Positions 37,135-47,755 of a DNA stretch of 64,000 bases are shown here, one piece after another. The DNA lies in contig CANLSQ010000001.1 of the NCBI GenBank assembly GCA_947493955.1, positions 1,364,001 to 1,428,000 on the forward strand, written 5' to 3'. A program made the position numbers and the translations under genes. This DNA is from an uncultured Sphingomonadaceae bacterium (GTDB taxonomy: Bacteria > Pseudomonadota > Alphaproteobacteria > Sphingomonadales > Sphingomonadaceae). Positions within the stretch are counted from its first letter, which is position 1, and each line of letters opens with the position of its first letter. A model generated the notes under the pieces. It ran no database searches and was not told the origin of the DNA. It saw only the letters and a program-made list of their open reading frames with translations.

Positions 37135-39093
37135 TTGCTAAACATTTCTAAGCCGCTTTTTGCGGTTTCTGTATTCGCATACACTTTTTCAACTCCAGTT
37201 TTCGCCAATGACCAAGCCAAAATATTCGGTTCGATGCCAGCAGTTCAGAGTATCAGCCTTTCCCCTGACGGCACTAAAATAGCCTTTATCTCACCCGGCC
37301 CAGGCTTGCAGACAGACCTCTATTCCATAGATCTGAATAAGGGCAACGAGCCAGTCCGTGTAACGACCTCTTCAGGTGATCCGGAAAATCTATTCTGGTG
37401 CGGTTGGGTTTCCAATGAACGTCTGGCCTGCAAAATCGGAGGATTGGAAAAATATGCCGGCGATATCTTAGGGTTTTCGAGCATGTTTGCAGTCAATGCT
37501 GATGGCAGCAAGCCTATGCTTCTTAGTAAACGACCGCCACGAAATGCGATTGGTTATAATTTAGGCGGCGGCAATATTATCGATTGGCTGCCGCAAGATG
37601 ATAACATGATATTGATGACACGCTATCATCTGAAAACAGGTGCTGCGGGAACACTTATCAGAAATCTCGATGAAGGCCTGGCCGTCGAAAGAATCGATAC
37701 CATCACCGGCAAATCGAAAATGATCGAGCGACCGAAAGATGAAGCGGTCGAGTATATTACAGACGGTGTCGGCAATGTCCGCATCAAGGGGAGCCGGATT
37801 AAGAAAGGCAGCACGGAACTGGATAGCGGTCAAATTCAATATTTTTATCAATCCGACAATGATTGGCGATCTTTAGGAAGGCTCGATTATTCGAATCGTA
37901 GGGGGTTCAACCCTTATGCGGTCGACCCAAAAACCGACCGTGTCTATGGTTTTGCGCCGTATAAGGGGCGCAAGGCACTGGTATCAATAGCGCTGGACGG
38001 TAGCGCTGAACAACAGGTCGTCTTCGCACATGACCAAGTTGATGTAGATGCATTGATCCGGATTGGCCGAAACCAGCGAGTGGTCGGGGTCAGTTATGCC
38101 ACCGACAAGCGGAAAGGTGTTTATTTTGATCCAACACTCGAAAAGTTAGCGAATGCGCTCGGCAAAGCATTGGGCGAAAATTATTCAATTCAATTCGCTG
38201 ATGCGAGCCTGGACGAAAATAGGTTGCTAATCTGGGCTGGCTCGGACGTTGATCCGGGACAATATTTCCTATTTGACAAGACAACCAAGCAGTTAAGGCC
38301 ATTGTTAGGTGTTCGACCATCGGTTGAAAATAATAATTTGGCGGAAGTGAAGCCGATTTCTTACCCAGCTGCCGATGGCACAATGATACCGGGCTATTTG
38401 ACCATGCCGGTTGGTACTGCCGCCAAAGATCTACCCGCGATCGTCATGCCGCATGGTGGCCCAGGTGCACGAGACGAATGGGGATTTGATTGGCTGGCAC
38501 AATTTTATGTTAGCCAAGGCTTTGCAGTACTACAGCCTAATTTCCGCGGTTCCGCCGGATACGGAGAGGAATGGTACAAAGAAAATGGCTTTCAATCCTG
38601 GCGTACATCTATTGGTGATGTCAACGACGCAGGAAAATGGTTGATCTCTCAGGGGATTGCCAAACCGTCTGCCCTGTCAATCGTAGGTTGGTCCTATGGT
38701 GGATATGCGGCGCTACAATCGGCAGTACTCGATCCAGATTTATTCAAAGCCATTGTCGCCATCGCGCCGGTGACTGACCTTGCTACTCTTAAAAGTAACT
38801 CCAGGGCTTATTATAGCGGAGCAGTCACCCGGGAATTTGTTGGCAGTGGGCCACATGTACGGGAAGGCTCTCCTGCTCAGAATGTCGATAAGATCAAAGC
38901 CCCCGTTATGCTTTTCCACGGGGACTATGATCGCAACGTGGCGATAGAACATTCCAATCTAATGAACCGCAAACTGAAATCGGCAGGCAAGCAAGTGACA
39001 TATATCAAATATGAAAAACTCGCACATAGTCTTAGAAACTCACAGGCACGTCAAGACATGCTCGAAAAATCCGCGTCTTTTCTGCCCAAGTAA
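37135..39093 (+). CDS. Exported S9 family peptidase (prolyl oligopeptidase/DPP-like)
   Basis: 652-residue serine peptidase with a signal peptide (MLNISKPLFAVSVFAYTFSTPVFA). The start is TTG with AGGGGG five bases upstream. An N-terminal beta-propeller (about 30-390; QSISLSPDGTKIAFISP, a WD-like pattern) precedes the alpha/beta hydrolase domain. Ser in GWSYGGYAAL (about 520), Asp in HGDYDRNVA (about 598) and His in KLAHSLRN (about 630) form the triad. Likely an acylaminoacyl- or dipeptidyl-peptidase in the periplasm, one of three exopeptidases in this window. It is divergent from the M28 lipoprotein gene and converges on rpsD through a bidirectional terminator. Confidence 0.87.
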   Translation: MLNISKPLFAVSVFAYTFSTPVFANDQAKIFGSMPAVQSISLSPDGTKIAFISPGPGLQTDLYSIDLNKGNEPVRVTTSSGDPENLFWCGWVSNERLACKIGGLEKYAGDILGFSSMFAVNADGSKPMLLSKRPPRNAIGYNLGGGNIIDWLPQDDNMILMTRYHLKTGAAGTLIRNLDEGLAVERIDTITGKSKMIERPKDEAVEYITDGVGNVRIKGSRIKKGSTELDSGQIQYFYQSDNDWRSLGRLDYSNRRGFNPYAVDPKTDRVYGFAPYKGRKALVSIALDGSAEQQVVFAHDQVDVDALIRIGRNQRVVGVSYATDKRKGVYFDPTLEKLANALGKALGENYSIQFADASLDENRLLIWAGSDVDPGQYFLFDKTTKQLRPLLGVRPSVENNNLAEVKPISYPAADGTMIPGYLTMPVGTAAKDLPAIVMPHGGPGARDEWGFDWLAQFYVSQGFAVLQPNFRGSAGYGEEWYKENGFQSWRTSIGDVNDAGKWLISQGIAKPSALSIVGWSYGGYAALQSAVLDPDLFKAIVAIAPVTDLATLKSNSRAYYSGAVTREFVGSGPHVREGSPAQNVDKIKAPVMLFHGDYDRNVAIEHSNLMNRKLKSAGKQVTYIKYEKLAHSLRNSQARQDMLEKSASFLPK

Positions 39094-39109
39094 AATAGAA
39101 ACAAGGCAC

Positions 39110-39142
39110 AAAAAAGGGCGGCTCCAACGGGCCGCCCTTTTT
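39110..39142. terminator. Bidirectional intrinsic terminator between the S9 peptidase gene and rpsD
   Basis: Hairpin GGGCGGC (39116-39122), an 8-base loop, GCCGCCC (39131-39137), then TTTTT on the plus strand and six T on the minus strand. It ends both convergent transcripts. Confidence 0.9.
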
Positions 39143-39162
39143 GGTATATATCGCTGAACCAA

Positions 39163-39777
39163 TTAGCGTGAGTAAAACTCGACGACCAGATTTGGTTCCA
39201 TCGTCACCGGATAAGGCACCTCGTCCAGCGTTGGTACGCGAACATAGGTTACTTTGTCAGTGCCGTCCGGCGTGACATATTCTGGAATTTCGCGCTCTGG
39301 CAGGCTCTGTGCCTCGATAACCAGCAGCATTTCTTTTGCTTTATCGCTCAGCGAAACAACATCATTTGGCTGCACTTTGCGCGAAGCAACATTACATTTA
39401 ACGTCGTTGACGCGAATGTGGCCGTGGCTAACCAGTTGGCGAGCAGCAAAGATGGTTGGAGCGAATTTGGCGCGGTAAACAACCATGTCCAAACGCTGCT
39501 CCAGCAGGCCGATCAGGTTCTGGCTGGTATCGCCTTTCATGCTCGATGCTTCTTTATAAGCACGCTTGAACTGTTTCTCGGTTACGTCGCCATAATAGCC
39601 TTTCAGCTTTTGCTTGGCGCGCAGTTGAATGCCGTAGTCAGACAGTTTGCCTTTGCGGCGTTGACCATGCTGACCAGGGCCGTAGTCGCGGCGATTGACG
39701 GGTGATTTGGGGCGACCCCAAATATTTTCGCCCATACGGCGATCAAGTTTATATTTCGAGCTGGTACGCTTTGTCAT
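39163..39777 (-). CDS. rpsD: 30S ribosomal protein S4
   Basis: Primary 16S rRNA-binding protein of the small subunit, needed for early assembly and decoding accuracy. 204 residues, the normal bacterial length. The N-terminus [26 protein letters not shown] is typical of alphaproteobacteria, followed by the PGQHGQRR segment and the S4 RNA-binding domain ([12 protein letters not shown]...[24 protein letters not shown]). It lacks the N-terminal zinc cysteines found in some phyla. AGGAG lies 8 bases upstream. It is a single gene unit here; rpsM-rpsK-rpoA, its partners in Escherichia coli, are absent. Confidence 0.96.
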   Translation of the reverse strand: MTKRTSSKYKLDRRMGENIWGRPKSPVNRRDYGPGQHGQRRKGKLSDYGIQLRAKQKLKGYYGDVTEKQFKRAYKEASSMKGDTSQNLIGLLEQRLDMVVYRAKFAPTIFAARQLVSHGHIRVNDVKCNVASRKVQPNDVVSLSDKAKEMLLVIEAQSLPEREIPEYVTPDGTDKVTYVRVPTLDEVPYPVTMEPNLVVEFYSR

Positions 39778-39888
39778 TTCACTGACTCCTAATTTGCTGT
39801 TTCAATTCGTCCCGGAATGCACCGAAAATCCGCTTGGATTCACGCGGCTACCGCTTCACCGGGGTGCGGAGCCAATTGCAAGACGCGG

Positions 39889-39917
39889 CCTATGACGATC
39901 TAGTGCGCGATTGTCAA
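39889..39917 (-). promoter_or_regulatory. Candidate rpsD promoter
   Basis: TTGACA (39917-39912) followed after 17 bases by CATAGG (39894-39889), about 110 bases before the rpsD start. The -35 is perfect and the -10 weak. Confidence 0.3.
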
Positions 39918-39996
39918 GCACCTGCAGCCCTAAAAATCGCTCCAAAATCCCCATCATTACTCGACTTGGGTGGTCGCAGTGATTAAAGGCGCTGAC

Positions 39997-40308
39997 ATGA
40001 CAGAAACGACGACGCTTCCTCCAATGGAAACCATGACAGATGTCCGCGAACAAGTGGACCGAATTGACGGCGAACTTATTGCCCTGATGACCCAGCGCTT
40101 TGCCTGCATGGACGCCGCTGCGCGGATTAAACAGGATCGCACTGCTGTGCGTGACGAGGGACGAAAAGCAAAGGTTCTGGAAAATGTGAAACAGCTTGCA
40201 AGTAGCGCAGGCATTCCGGTTCCGACCATGGCCGCGATTTGGGAAATGCTGATAGAAACGTCGATCAGCTACGAGCTCGAAAAATGGGATCAGATGCGAG
40301 ACAGCTGA
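39997..40308 (+). CDS. Chorismate mutase (AroQ type)
   Basis: Converts chorismate to prephenate in phenylalanine and tyrosine synthesis. 103 residues from the ATG at 39997; a GTG nine codons upstream is less likely. The AroQ helical core is visible: VREQVDRIDGELIALMTQRFACMDAAARIK, with the conserved Arg, Asp and the Lys of KQDRTAVRDEGRKAKVLENV. It is a stand-alone domain with no prephenate dehydratase fusion. Convergent with the RNA methyltransferase gene, 12 bases away. Confidence 0.87.
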   Translation: MTETTTLPPMETMTDVREQVDRIDGELIALMTQRFACMDAAARIKQDRTAVRDEGRKAKVLENVKQLASSAGIPVPTMAAIWEMLIETSISYELEKWDQMRDS

Positions 40309-40320
40309 TCTGTCAAAAGC

Positions 40321-41052
40321 TCATTTTTTCACAAATGGCTTTTCCAGAGAGCTGATAACACCGCGCCACGTCTGAACTTCTTCATTGGTCCACGCCGGTT
40401 TGGTGATCATATTGCGGAGCGTCACTTTCGTCGCTGGTGCACGATCAGGCGGATAGAAATAACCGGCCTCTTCCAGCGCCCGTTCCAGATGATCGTAAAA
40501 ACGGTCCAGTTCGATTTGCGGAGCCGGTTCGCGCTTTTTCGTCTCAATTGTCGGCTGCACGGTTTCGCCGCCATCCAGTTTCGACAGCTCATAGGCGATT
40601 AAAATCACTGCTTGAGCCAGATTGAGTGAACCGAATTCCGGGTTTATAGGTACGGTGATGATCTTGCGGGCGAGCTCGACATCGACCAATTCCAGCCCGG
40701 ACCGTTCCGGGCCGAATAGTATCGCGCATTTGCCGCTGGCGGATGCCATGTCTTCCGCCGCTGCTGCAGGGGTCAGCACTTCTTTGGTCATACCGCGTTT
40801 ACGAACCGTAGTGGCATAGACATGCGAACAATCCGCCACCGCTTCGGCGGTTGTCTCGAAAACCTGAGCGTCCTCTAACACACTATCTGCGCCAGCCGCA
40901 GTGGGACCAGCGGATGGATTGGGCCAGCCGTCACGAGGATCCACGATCCGCATGTCGGTGAACCCGAAATTCAGCATAGCCCGGGCCGCCTTGCCAATAT
41001 TCTCACCCAGCTGTGGCTTCACCAGAACGATGATCGGCTTGCCGGTGCTCAT
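40321..41052 (-). CDS. SPOUT RNA methyltransferase (TrmJ/TrmH-like)
   Basis: SAM-dependent 2'-O-methyltransferase acting on tRNA or rRNA, 243 residues. The trefoil-knot motifs are [24 protein letters not shown] (about 8-31), [18 protein letters not shown] (about 111-128) and [21 protein letters not shown] (about 134-154). The length and C-terminal extension fit TrmJ (tRNA Cm/Um32), which I prefer, but generic TrmH-family is possible. Its start overlaps the nrdR stop (ATGA), the last gene of the rpiB-glyA-nrdR operon. Confidence 0.86.
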   Translation of the reverse strand: MSTGKPIIVLVKPQLGENIGKAARAMLNFGFTDMRIVDPRDGWPNPSAGPTAAGADSVLEDAQVFETTAEAVADCSHVYATTVRKRGMTKEVLTPAAAAEDMASASGKCAILFGPERSGLELVDVELARKIITVPINPEFGSLNLAQAVILIAYELSKLDGGETVQPTIETKKREPAPQIELDRFYDHLERALEEAGYFYPPDRAPATKVTLRNMITKPAWTNEEVQTWRGVISSLEKPFVKK

Positions 41053-41525
41053 TTGCCGCTGGTATCGCCGATACCCACATCTTTCACGCTGCCGGCGAAT
41101 TCCTCAAAATCCTTGGCCTCGGTAAAATCCTTATAGACCGACGCAAAGCGGATATAGGCAACGCTATCGAGTCCCTTAAGGCCTTCCATGACCATCTCGC
41201 CGATGCGTTTGGACGGAATCTCATTCTCTCCGCTAGTTTCCAGCTGTCGCTGGATACCTGACACCAGTTGATCCATCTGCTCCTGCGCAATCCCGCGCTT
41301 GCGGCAAGCCAGAGAGACGGACAAATCGATCTTGGACCGGTCAAACGTCTCCCGGCGGTCCTCGCTTTTTACCACCGTGATCTCGCGAAGCTGTATCCGT
41401 TCAAATGTTGTGAAACGGGCGCCGCACCCCTCACATTGCCGCCGCCGCCGGATGGTCGTGCCATCTTCGGTGGGCCGGCTATCTTTTACCTGACTGTCAT
41501 CATGGGCACAAAAGGGACAACGCAT
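41049..41525 (-). CDS. nrdR: Transcriptional repressor NrdR
   Basis: Nucleotide-sensing repressor of ribonucleotide reductase genes. 158 residues. The N-terminal zinc ribbon carries Cys3, Cys6, and CEGCG (about 31-34). The ATP-cone domain (about 49-139) includes [16 protein letters not shown] and the [12 protein letters not shown] segment. glyA precedes it by 14 bases and the RNA methyltransferase overlaps its end, the conserved alphaproteobacterial order. Confidence 0.94.
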   Translation of the reverse strand: MRCPFCAHDDSQVKDSRPTEDGTTIRRRRQCEGCGARFTTFERIQLREITVVKSEDRRETFDRSKIDLSVSLACRKRGIAQEQMDQLVSGIQRQLETSGENEIPSKRIGEMVMEGLKGLDSVAYIRFASVYKDFTEAKDFEEFAGSVKDVGIGDTSGK

Positions 41526-41539
41526 AAAGGTCCGTTCGC

Positions 41540-42847
41540 TTATTCTGGGTAAATCGGAAAACGGTTGCAGAGTTCCTGAACGCGCTCTCGTACATTGGCT
41601 TCGACGGCTGGATCCCCGCCTTCACCCTTTTCGCGCAGGCCATCCAGTACGTCGGCAACCAAGTCACCAATCATCTGAAACTCCGCAGGGCCAAAGCCGC
41701 GCGTTGTACCTGCTGGTGAGCCCACGCGAATACCGCTGGTTTTCATAGGCGGCTGAGGGTCATTCGGGATGCTGTTCTTGTTACAGGTGATACCAGCGCG
41801 TTCGAGCGCTTCGTCAGCGTCACGGCCCGTGATGCCCAGCGGCGAAAGATCAATAAGCGCCAGGTGCGTATCGGTTCCGCCAGCAACGACATCCGCGCCA
41901 CGTTCTTTCAGGCGAGCCGCCAGTACTTTCGCATTCTCGATGACCGCAGCCGAGTAGCTGGCAAATTCGGGGCGCAGCGCTTCGCCAAAAGCCACCGCTT
42001 TAGCGGCGATAACGTGCATCAACGGACCTCCTTGCAGGCCTGGAAACACTGCTGAGTTGATCTTCTTGGCAATCGCCTCATCATTGGTCAGCACCAAACC
42101 ACCACGCGGACCACGCAATGTCTTATGCGTTGTGGATGTAACAACATCGGCATGATCAAGAGGATTGGGGTGATAACCGGCAGCGACCAGTCCCGCAAAA
42201 TGCGCCATATCGACCATGAAGATCGCGCCGACCGCATCTGCAATCTCACGGAACCTGGCAAAATCGATTTGGCGCGGATAGGCAGAGCCACCAGCGATAA
42301 TCAGCTTTGGCTGGTGTTCTTTGGCCAGCGCCTCAACTTCCGCATAGTTGATCAGATGATCATCTTCGTTGACGCCATATTGGACAGCATTGAACCATTT
42401 GCCCGATTGCGCGGGCTTCGCGCCATGCGTCAAATGGCCACCCGCATCGAGAGACATACCAAGAATTGTATCGCCCGGTTTGGTCAACGCGAGCATCACG
42501 GCGCCGTTTGCTTGTGCCCCTGAATGCGGCTGAACATTGGCAAAGCCACAATTGAACAGCTGTTTCGCCCGCTCGATGGCAAGTGTTTCAACATCATCAG
42601 ATGGCGCACAGCCCTGATAATAGCGGCGTCCCGGATAGCCTTCTGCATATTTGTTGGTGAATACGGAGCCTTGTGCCTGCAAAACGGCCTTGGAAACGAT
42701 GTTCTCAGAAGCAATCAACTCGATCTGATTTTGCTGGCGCGACAATTCCGCATTGATTGCACCGGCGACCGCGGGATCACTCTCATCAACCGAAAAATCG
42801 AAAAACCCGGTCGGACGGATATCCTGTATATCTGCGACATTACTCAT
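41540..42847 (-). CDS. glyA: Serine hydroxymethyltransferase
   Basis: PLP enzyme interconverting serine and glycine and supplying methylene-tetrahydrofolate. 435 residues. [14 protein letters not shown] (about 68-81) is the substrate and cofactor region, [16 protein letters not shown] (about 241-256) holds the PLP lysine, and the C-terminal [18 protein letters not shown] segment is typical. It overlaps rpiB by one base (TAATG) and is followed by nrdR, an operon that links one-carbon and nucleotide metabolism. Confidence 0.96.
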   Translation of the reverse strand: MSNVADIQDIRPTGFFDFSVDESDPAVAGAINAELSRQQNQIELIASENIVSKAVLQAQGSVFTNKYAEGYPGRRYYQGCAPSDDVETLAIERAKQLFNCGFANVQPHSGAQANGAVMLALTKPGDTILGMSLDAGGHLTHGAKPAQSGKWFNAVQYGVNEDDHLINYAEVEALAKEHQPKLIIAGGSAYPRQIDFARFREIADAVGAIFMVDMAHFAGLVAAGYHPNPLDHADVVTSTTHKTLRGPRGGLVLTNDEAIAKKINSAVFPGLQGGPLMHVIAAKAVAFGEALRPEFASYSAAVIENAKVLAARLKERGADVVAGGTDTHLALIDLSPLGITGRDADEALERAGITCNKNSIPNDPQPPMKTSGIRVGSPAGTTRGFGPAEFQMIGDLVADVLDGLREKGEGGDPAVEANVRERVQELCNRFPIYPE

Positions 42848-43296
42848 TACGCTGCTCCTTCGGTCTGTGGTGCGGACAGTTTATCAACGCGGCGCTGATG
42901 CCGGTCTCCGCCAAATTCGGTGTTCAAGAAATTGCTTAGACAGTCTTTTGCCATCTCGATACCAACCAGACGCGCACCCATGGCGATAACATTCGCGTCA
43001 TTATGCTCGCGAGACAGTTTCGCTGAGAGGCCTTCAGAGACCAGAGCGCAGCGGCAAGCCGGATTACGATTGACGGCAATGGATATGCCGATGCCGGAAC
43101 CACACAAGGCAACACCGCGCTCCGCACTTCCCGATGCAATGGCATCGGCGAGTTTATAGCCATAATCAGGATAATCGACGCTGTCCGTCGTCATTGGGCC
43201 CAGATCGTCAACTTCATGCCCGGCCTCCGCAAGCCACTCCACCAAAGCGACTTTCATGTCGATAGCTGCATGATCAGAAGCAATGGCAATACGCAT
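42847..43296 (-). CDS. rpiB: Ribose-5-phosphate isomerase B
   Basis: Interconverts ribose-5-phosphate and ribulose-5-phosphate. 149 residues with the ATG at 43296, since a TTG five codons earlier sits inside the GAGG ribosome site. [14 protein letters not shown] (3-16), the catalytic-site [13 protein letters not shown] (about 70-82) and [14 protein letters not shown] (about 101-114) are characteristic. The LacA/RpiB fold is certain; some relatives act on other sugar phosphates. First gene of the rpiB-glyA-nrdR operon. Confidence 0.92.
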   Translation of the reverse strand: MRIAIASDHAAIDMKVALVEWLAEAGHEVDDLGPMTTDSVDYPDYGYKLADAIASGSAERGVALCGSGIGISIAVNRNPACRCALVSEGLSAKLSREHNDANVIAMGARLVGIEMAKDCLSNFLNTEFGGDRHQRRVDKLSAPQTEGAA

Positions 43297-43436
43297 AAGC
43301 TTTGTCCTCAATATCCAGACAAGAATCGAATGCCCGCTATCTAGTAGACGTTATCCTTATGCGCCACCAAATATTGCCCTCTCTGGCTATAAATTTACGA
43401 TAGACAAATAGCAGACTTCACAAGAGACTGTAATGC

Positions 43437-44057
43437 ATGAAAAACAACACTGTCAGCGGCACGGAAGGCTATGCCAGCCAAGCCCCTTTCCTCTTGGAGC
43501 AATATGAAAAACTCTCATTTGAAGAGAGCTACGCAGCAGCAATCACTTACTTCCCTCGAACGCCGAGCAAGATATTGGATATTGGTTCTGGTACGGGACG
43601 AGATGCCGCTTGGTTCGATAAGAGAGGCCATGACGTTATTGCCGCCGAGCCCACAAAAGAAATGCGAGAAGGCGCAATCCGGCTTCACCCTTCACCCGAC
43701 ATCAGCTGGCTGGATGACAGCTTACCCGATCTGGAAAAAATCAGAAGTCTGAACGAACAGTTCGATTTCATATTGATCAGTGCCGTCTGGATGCATCTCG
43801 ATAAAGATCAAAGAGGTACCGCGATGAAACATGTGTCCGCGCTGCTCAAGCAAGATGCACGTTTCTTTATTTCACTGAGACATGGTCCCGTTCCCAAGGG
43901 TAGACGGATGTTTGCGGTTTCAGCGGAAGAGACAATGGAACTGGCATCGTCGTTCAAACTCGTCCCAATTTACAATGAGCGAACTGAATCTCTATTGCCA
44001 AACAACAAGACGATGGGTGTTCGGTGGACAAAACTGATATTTGAACGCCAGGCCTAG
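43437..44057 (+). CDS. Class I SAM-dependent methyltransferase
   Basis: 206-residue soluble methyltransferase of unknown substrate. SAM motif I is ILDIGSGTGRDAAWF (about 46-60), VIAAEP (about 68) marks the acidic loop of motif II, and FDFILISAVWMHL (about 108-120) motif IV. The Rossmann fold is complete. Two bases separate its stop from the convergent kup gene. No operon partner. Confidence 0.82.
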   Translation: MKNNTVSGTEGYASQAPFLLEQYEKLSFEESYAAAITYFPRTPSKILDIGSGTGRDAAWFDKRGHDVIAAEPTKEMREGAIRLHPSPDISWLDDSLPDLEKIRSLNEQFDFILISAVWMHLDKDQRGTAMKHVSALLKQDARFFISLRHGPVPKGRRMFAVSAEETMELASSFKLVPIYNERTESLLPNNKTMGVRWTKLIFERQA

Positions 44058-44059
44058 CG

Positions 44060-46000
44060 TCAAATTTCCATCTGACTGCCCAGCTCCACCACGCGGTTGC
44101 TGGGAAGTTTGAAAAATTCCATGGCGGTGGCGGCATTGCGCAGCATCCATGCAAAGATTTTCTCTCGCCAGATCATCATCTTCGGCCTCTCTGACGGCAA
44201 CAATGTCTGCCGCGAAAGGAAGAAACTGGTGGTCATCATGTCAAAGTCCATACCGCATTCCTTGACCTTTTTAAGAGCCGCCGGGACGTCCGTTTCCTGC
44301 ATAAAACCATAGTTCAGAATGAGTCGGTAGAAACCATCGCCGAGATCTTTAACCTCTATGCGTTTTTCCGATTCCACATAGGGCACATCTTTGATGTTGA
44401 CGGTCAAAATCACCACCCGTTCGTGAACCACTTTATTATGTTTGATGTTGTGGAGCAAAGCGGACGGAACACCGACCGATGCAGAGGCCATGAAAATTGC
44501 CGTTCCGGGAACCCGGGTTGCGCTGTTCTTGGCGGACTTGGTGAAGATTTCAATCGGCATCGCCGCCTCTGCCATATTTTCCCGCATAATCTTGCGTCCC
44601 TTGGCCCAAGTCGTCAGCAACAGGAAGGCGAAACCACCGACCATTAGCGGGAACCAGCCGCCTTGCGGAACCTTGGTCAGGTTTGCCGCAAAATAGGCAC
44701 CATCGACGAGGAAGAACAGAGCAAGCAGAGGAACGGCATACCACCATTTCCACTTCCACAGTGTGAAAACCAGAACTGCAAGCAAACATGTATCGATCAG
44801 CATAGCACCAGTCACCGCAATGCCGTAGGCAGACGCGAGACTGCTTGAACTCTGGAACGTAAGCACCAGGATCAAAACCGCGATCATGATTGTCCAGTTG
44901 ATCACCGGAATGTAAATCTGCCCAGCTTCGGAAGCACTAGTATGTTTGACTGTAAGCCGGGGGATGAAGCCCAGTTGAATCGCCTGATGCGTGACCGAAA
45001 ATGCACCGGAAATTACCGCCTGGCTGGCAATGAAGGTAGCCATGGTGGCCAATATGACCAATGGCAAGCGCAGCATTTCAGGGGCGAGCAGGAAAAACGG
45101 GTTCTGGATTGCTGCCTCGGCGCCTGCCTGATCCAATCCGATGATCATCGCGCCTTGGCCGAAATAGTTACATAGTAAAGCAGGCATCACGAAGCCGAAC
45201 CATGCAATACGCATAGGTTTGCGGCCGAAATGCCCCATATCCGCAAATAACGCCGCAGAACCGGTCACGGCCAACACAACCGACCCCAAAGCCAGAAAAG
45301 CCTTGAAACCATCGATCAAGAAAAATTGAACAGCATACCAAGGGTTCAACGCGAGCAGTATTTCGGGTGTATGGAATATTTGCGTCAATCCCAAAATCGC
45401 GATGACGGTGAAATAGACGAACATCACGGGTGCAAATAAAGCGCCGATTTTTGAGGTCCCCCGCGACTGAATGACAAACAGGAAGACCAGCAATCCCACC
45501 GCAATCGGAATAACCATGGGCTGCAGGCCGCTATTGACCACCGTCAGCCCTTCAACGGCTGACAAAACCGAGATCGCCGGTGTGATCATGCTGTCACCGT
45601 AAAATAGCGAAGTCGCAAAAACGCCCAGCAATATGGCGACCCAACCGAATTTCGATCGTCGCAACGCCCCGGATAGCAAGGCAACCACAGCGAGACTGCC
45701 GCCCTGCCCCTTGTTGTCCGCGCGCATCAATATGGTCACATATTGTATCGCGACGACCAGCGTCATGGACCAGAAGATGAGGCTGACCACACCCAATACG
45801 TGGATCTTGTCCAGCTCAAGTGGGTGGGCACCGACAAATGTTTCGCGAAAGGCATAGAGCGGGCTGGTACCGATATCGCCGAATACGATACCAATCGCAC
45901 CAGCGGCCAGCTTTGCAACAGCGCTTCCCTCTTGGCGCGAACCGTGAGGCTGGATTACGCGATTGCGTTTCCGTTTCGGTTGTGACGTCGATTCAGACAT
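44060..46000 (-). CDS. kup: Potassium transport system protein Kup
   Basis: Proton-coupled low-pH potassium uptake protein of the KUP/HAK/KT family, 646 residues. The N-terminal [16 protein letters not shown] (about 36-51) is the family signature; twelve hydrophobic helices cover residues 30-450, including [11 protein letters not shown], and a cytoplasmic C-terminal domain of about 170 residues follows. No regulator is adjacent. Confidence 0.95.
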   Translation of the reverse strand: MSESTSQPKRKRNRVIQPHGSRQEGSAVAKLAAGAIGIVFGDIGTSPLYAFRETFVGAHPLELDKIHVLGVVSLIFWSMTLVVAIQYVTILMRADNKGQGGSLAVVALLSGALRRSKFGWVAILLGVFATSLFYGDSMITPAISVLSAVEGLTVVNSGLQPMVIPIAVGLLVFLFVIQSRGTSKIGALFAPVMFVYFTVIAILGLTQIFHTPEILLALNPWYAVQFFLIDGFKAFLALGSVVLAVTGSAALFADMGHFGRKPMRIAWFGFVMPALLCNYFGQGAMIIGLDQAGAEAAIQNPFFLLAPEMLRLPLVILATMATFIASQAVISGAFSVTHQAIQLGFIPRLTVKHTSASEAGQIYIPVINWTIMIAVLILVLTFQSSSSLASAYGIAVTGAMLIDTCLLAVLVFTLWKWKWWYAVPLLALFFLVDGAYFAANLTKVPQGGWFPLMVGGFAFLLLTTWAKGRKIMRENMAEAAMPIEIFTKSAKNSATRVPGTAIFMASASVGVPSALLHNIKHNKVVHERVVILTVNIKDVPYVESEKRIEVKDLGDGFYRLILNYGFMQETDVPAALKKVKECGMDFDMMTTSFFLSRQTLLPSERPKMMIWREKIFAWMLRNAATAMEFFKLPSNRVVELGSQMEI

Positions 46001-46152
46001 TGATTGCCGTTTTGGCGGTCCCCTGATTGGGTCGAAATGGTTGCGCTAGCCCCGCACATCTGTTTCGACAAGCGCGCGCGATTAGCATGGGCCTCTATAG
46101 CACGCAACCAGAGCCGCAGATATGCCGATCAACCTCCTGATATAACTATGTT

Positions 46153-46806
46153 TTAGTTACCAGCAGGTGGGCTTTGAGGCATCGGCAGCGTGGGTTGCAT
46201 TTTCTCCATAGCCGCCAAACGCGACTCGAGATCCTTACGCCATGGCGCATCTTCGGCGCTACGTTCTAACAACTCCGTCCAGATCGTACGTGCCTGGTCA
46301 ATCTTGCCAGATTGCGCATAGGCCATGCCAAGGAAAAACGGCGGTCCGGGGTGCTCAGGAGAAATATCGGCTGCTTTCTGAAACGCAAATTGGGCAGCAG
46401 GGGTGATCACACCATCGGCATGAACAACTATGGCATTGCCCAGTCCGACCCACAGGTCGGGATCGTTAGGATGTTCCTTGACCCCATTACGCAGATAATT
46501 GGCCGCTGCACCATGCCGGCCACTGCGATTCAAAGCGTCTGAGAAAACCAGCCATTCCCGCGCCGTGCCAAAACGCTGGCCCATATCCTCACGCGATGTA
46601 ATACTGGCTTCATCGAAACTATTGGGCTTTTCGGTCGGTTCCACCGATACACCCGCCATCCCTGGATTGGCCTGCCAAGCATAGCCCGCAACGCCGAGCA
46701 AAAGAGCTGCTCCGGTCAATTCAAAAGCGGTCCGCGGCAATTTCCCCAAAAATACAAGCGCAGCGAAAAGTACGATTATCATAACGAGTAGAATGAGCCA
46801 GCCCAT
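46153..46806 (-). CDS. ccmI: CcmI-like cytochrome c biogenesis TPR protein
   Basis: 217 residues from the ATG at 46806, which overlaps the ccmH stop (TGATG). Two N-terminal membrane helices (about 3-45) are followed by a periplasmic TPR domain (LVFSDALNRSGRHGAAANYLRNG, then DLWVGLGNAIV and PPFFLGMAYAQSGKIDQARTIW). This is the C-terminal CcmI chaperone module that holds apocytochrome c for haem attachment. It ends the ccm operon. Confidence 0.85.
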   Translation of the reverse strand: MGWLILLVMIIVLFAALVFLGKLPRTAFELTGAALLLGVAGYAWQANPGMAGVSVEPTEKPNSFDEASITSREDMGQRFGTAREWLVFSDALNRSGRHGAAANYLRNGVKEHPNDPDLWVGLGNAIVVHADGVITPAAQFAFQKAADISPEHPGPPFFLGMAYAQSGKIDQARTIWTELLERSAEDAPWRKDLESRLAAMEKMQPTLPMPQSPPAGN

Positions 46807-47231
46807 CAGCCTGCATCCTTCTGATCTGTTTTGCGCCGCCGAAAAAGCCCGCGTGCGAGCCATATGGCAAGTATCAATAATACTCCTGGCGCAATCCAAA
46901 GTGGCCAAGTTACCGCATTTACCGGGGGATTGTAGGTTACCCAATCACCATAGCGCTCAATGAGCCAGCTGCGCACCTCCTCTGGCGTGGCACCAGCAGC
47001 AATGCGTTCTCTCACCTGACTGCGCATATCGCCCGCCATCGGGGCATCACTGTCCGCAATCGACTGGCTCTGGCATTTCAGGCAACGCAATTCTTCCATC
47101 AATGAGCGCGCTTTTTCCTCCTGTGCCGGGTCATCCAGCTGTCGATGGGCATAAGGGGAGGCCGGGAGCGCGTTTTGAGCCATAACAGGTGCCGTGAACA
47201 GCAAGGCGAGCAGGCAAAGGAATCTAGTCAT
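46806..47231 (-). CDS. ccmH: Cytochrome c-type biogenesis protein CcmH
   Basis: Membrane-tethered thiol-redox protein that reduces the apocytochrome c haem-binding cysteines. 141 residues: a signal/anchor, LRCLKCQSQSIADSDAP (about 49-65) with the redox pair Cys51-Cys54, the RERIAAGATPEEVRSWLIERYG helix and one C-terminal membrane helix. It overlaps ccmG upstream and ccmI downstream. Confidence 0.93.
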   Translation of the reverse strand: MTRFLCLLALLFTAPVMAQNALPASPYAHRQLDDPAQEEKARSLMEELRCLKCQSQSIADSDAPMAGDMRSQVRERIAAGATPEEVRSWLIERYGDWVTYNPPVNAVTWPLWIAPGVLLILAIWLARGLFRRRKTDQKDAG

Positions 47232-47755
47232 CCCGCTTTCTCCAATATATCAAGCAGTTCCGCAACATCTTCCTTGCGGATATCGCCGATATGCTGATGT
47301 ACGATGACACCATTGCCATCGATTACGAACGTCTCCGGAACACCGGATGAACCGAGTTCCAGTTGCACCGCGCTGCGCACATCTGTCCCAATCCGGACAT
47401 AAGGATTGCCCCATCGGTTGAGGAAATTCGCGATATCCTCTGGCGTATCGCGGCTGGCGATGCCGTTGATCGATACGCCTGCCTGCTCCAGTGCAAGCAG
47501 CTGCGGCGCCTCTGCAATACAGGGCAAACACCAGCTTGCGAAAATGTTGAGTAATTGCGGTTTGCCGGTAGCCAGATCAGTAGTGGTCAAAGCCGGGCGC
47601 TGCTCAATCGCCGCAGGCAGCGCAAATTCTGGGATCGGTTTGCCGATCATTTTCGATTCAATGATATTATCCTTGGGCCTCATCAAGCCGCCTGCGACGA
47701 TCGCAAAAAACAGGCTGAACAACACCAACGGAATCCAGAGCAGCCAGCGGTTCAT
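47228..47755 (-). CDS. ccmG: Thiol:disulfide interchange protein CcmG/DsbE
   Basis: Periplasmic membrane-anchored thioredoxin-like protein that keeps CcmH or apocytochrome c reduced. 175 residues, N-terminal anchor (about 3-25), thioredoxin fold with the active site ASWCLPC (about 73-79) and a GVPETFVIDGNGVI cis-proline region. Overlaps ccmF and ccmH (ATGA both sides). Confidence 0.93.
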   Translation of the reverse strand: MNRWLLWIPLVLFSLFFAIVAGGLMRPKDNIIESKMIGKPIPEFALPAAIEQRPALTTTDLATGKPQLLNIFASWCLPCIAEAPQLLALEQAGVSINGIASRDTPEDIANFLNRWGNPYVRIGTDVRSAVQLELGSSGVPETFVIDGNGVIVHQHIGDIRKEDVAELLDILEKAG